From the NCBI RefSeq assembly GCF_031846265.1, contig NZ_JAVRIA010000002.1, positions 1-64,000 of the forward strand: a stretch of DNA of 64,000 bases, in the 5' to 3' direction. The first letter of the stretch is position 1. Every line of letters starts with the position of its first letter. The translations under genes were made by a program, and so were the position numbers. Shown one piece after another: positions 63,976 to 64,000 of the stretch. The notes under the pieces were generated by a model. The model ran no database searches. It saw only the letters and a program-made list of their open reading frames with translations, and was not told where the DNA came from. This stretch comes from Microcosmobacter mediterraneus. GTDB lineage: Bacteria; Bacteroidota; Bacteroidia; Flavobacteriales; Flavobacteriaceae.

Positions 63976-64000
63976 AAATATAAGCTTTAGACCTTTCAGG

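Noticed and set aside
1..64000. CRISPR arrays, insertion sequences, prophage or integration sites.
   Set aside because: No direct repeats with spacers, transposase or integrase motifs, or terminal repeats were seen; all genes look like core chromosome.

Overview
The window looks like chromosomal DNA of a member of the Flavobacteriaceae (phylum Bacteroidota). Four things point there: strong A+T richness; promoters of the TTG-N17-23-TAnnTTTG type, with little sign of Shine-Dalgarno sequences; a gliding/type IX secretion block (sprA, gcvH, VanZ, TonB, TonB, remB) in the order I recall from Flavobacterium; and an alternative complex III operon followed by aa3 oxidase genes. I cannot name the genus. 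No mobile element, CRISPR array, phage gene, rRNA or obvious recent acquisition is visible. There is one tRNA (Gln, UUG), and no stretch longer than 300 bases lacks a gene.

Layout. 1-2272 (-): start of a large secreted multidomain surface protein that runs off the left edge. 2512-5343 (+): Nfu-type Fe-S protein, dodecin, an unknown exported protein and an MscS channel. 5344-13094 (-): an export cluster (ABC ATPase, two MacB-type permeases, adaptor, TolC-like channel, second adaptor) ending in tsaB. 13212-18496 (-): cytochrome oxidase subunits III, III and IV, heme O synthase and copper/assembly proteins (SCO, a Cys-less SCO-like protein, DUF420, a small CxxC protein). 18646-19536 (+): exported metallo-beta-lactamase-fold hydrolase. 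19531-24188 (-): remB, two tonB genes, a VanZ-like gene and gcvH. 24246-32036 (-): sprA and ruvA. 32095-37456 (-): malic enzyme, queG, a DUF6090 protein and ruvB. 37526-49136 (-): actABCDEF, coxII and coxI, a complete quinol-to-oxygen chain in one apparent operon. 49417-49800 (+): SPOR protein. 49850-54318 (-): infB, nusA and rimP. 54469-59863 (+): universal stress protein, a GT117 (DUF2723) membrane protein and a polysaccharide deacetylase, with tRNA-Gln on the opposite strand. 59858-63975 (-): Cys-less thioredoxin-like protein, membrane metallophosphoesterase and a beta-mannosidase lipoprotein.

How it works together. Two separate clusters supply aerobic respiration. The act/cox operon encodes alternative complex III and oxidase subunits I and II. 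The 13-18 kb cluster supplies subunits III and IV, heme O and probable CuA/CuB assembly factors. A second theme is the envelope: SprA is the T9SS outer-membrane translocon, the first gene encodes a plausible T9SS cargo, RemB is a gliding-associated outer-membrane protein, and two TonB proteins lie beside it.

I did not find a clearly undescribed system. The window is mostly well-conserved core genome. The most useful leads are a terminator-like hairpin in the leader of rimP-nusA-infB, a TonB-C-like domain shared by RemB and its two TonB neighbours, a helix-hairpin-helix tail on ActC, and several small or Cys-less redox-protein relatives in the oxidase cluster. Several starts were moved because a promoter -7 element overlaps the longest possible reading frame.
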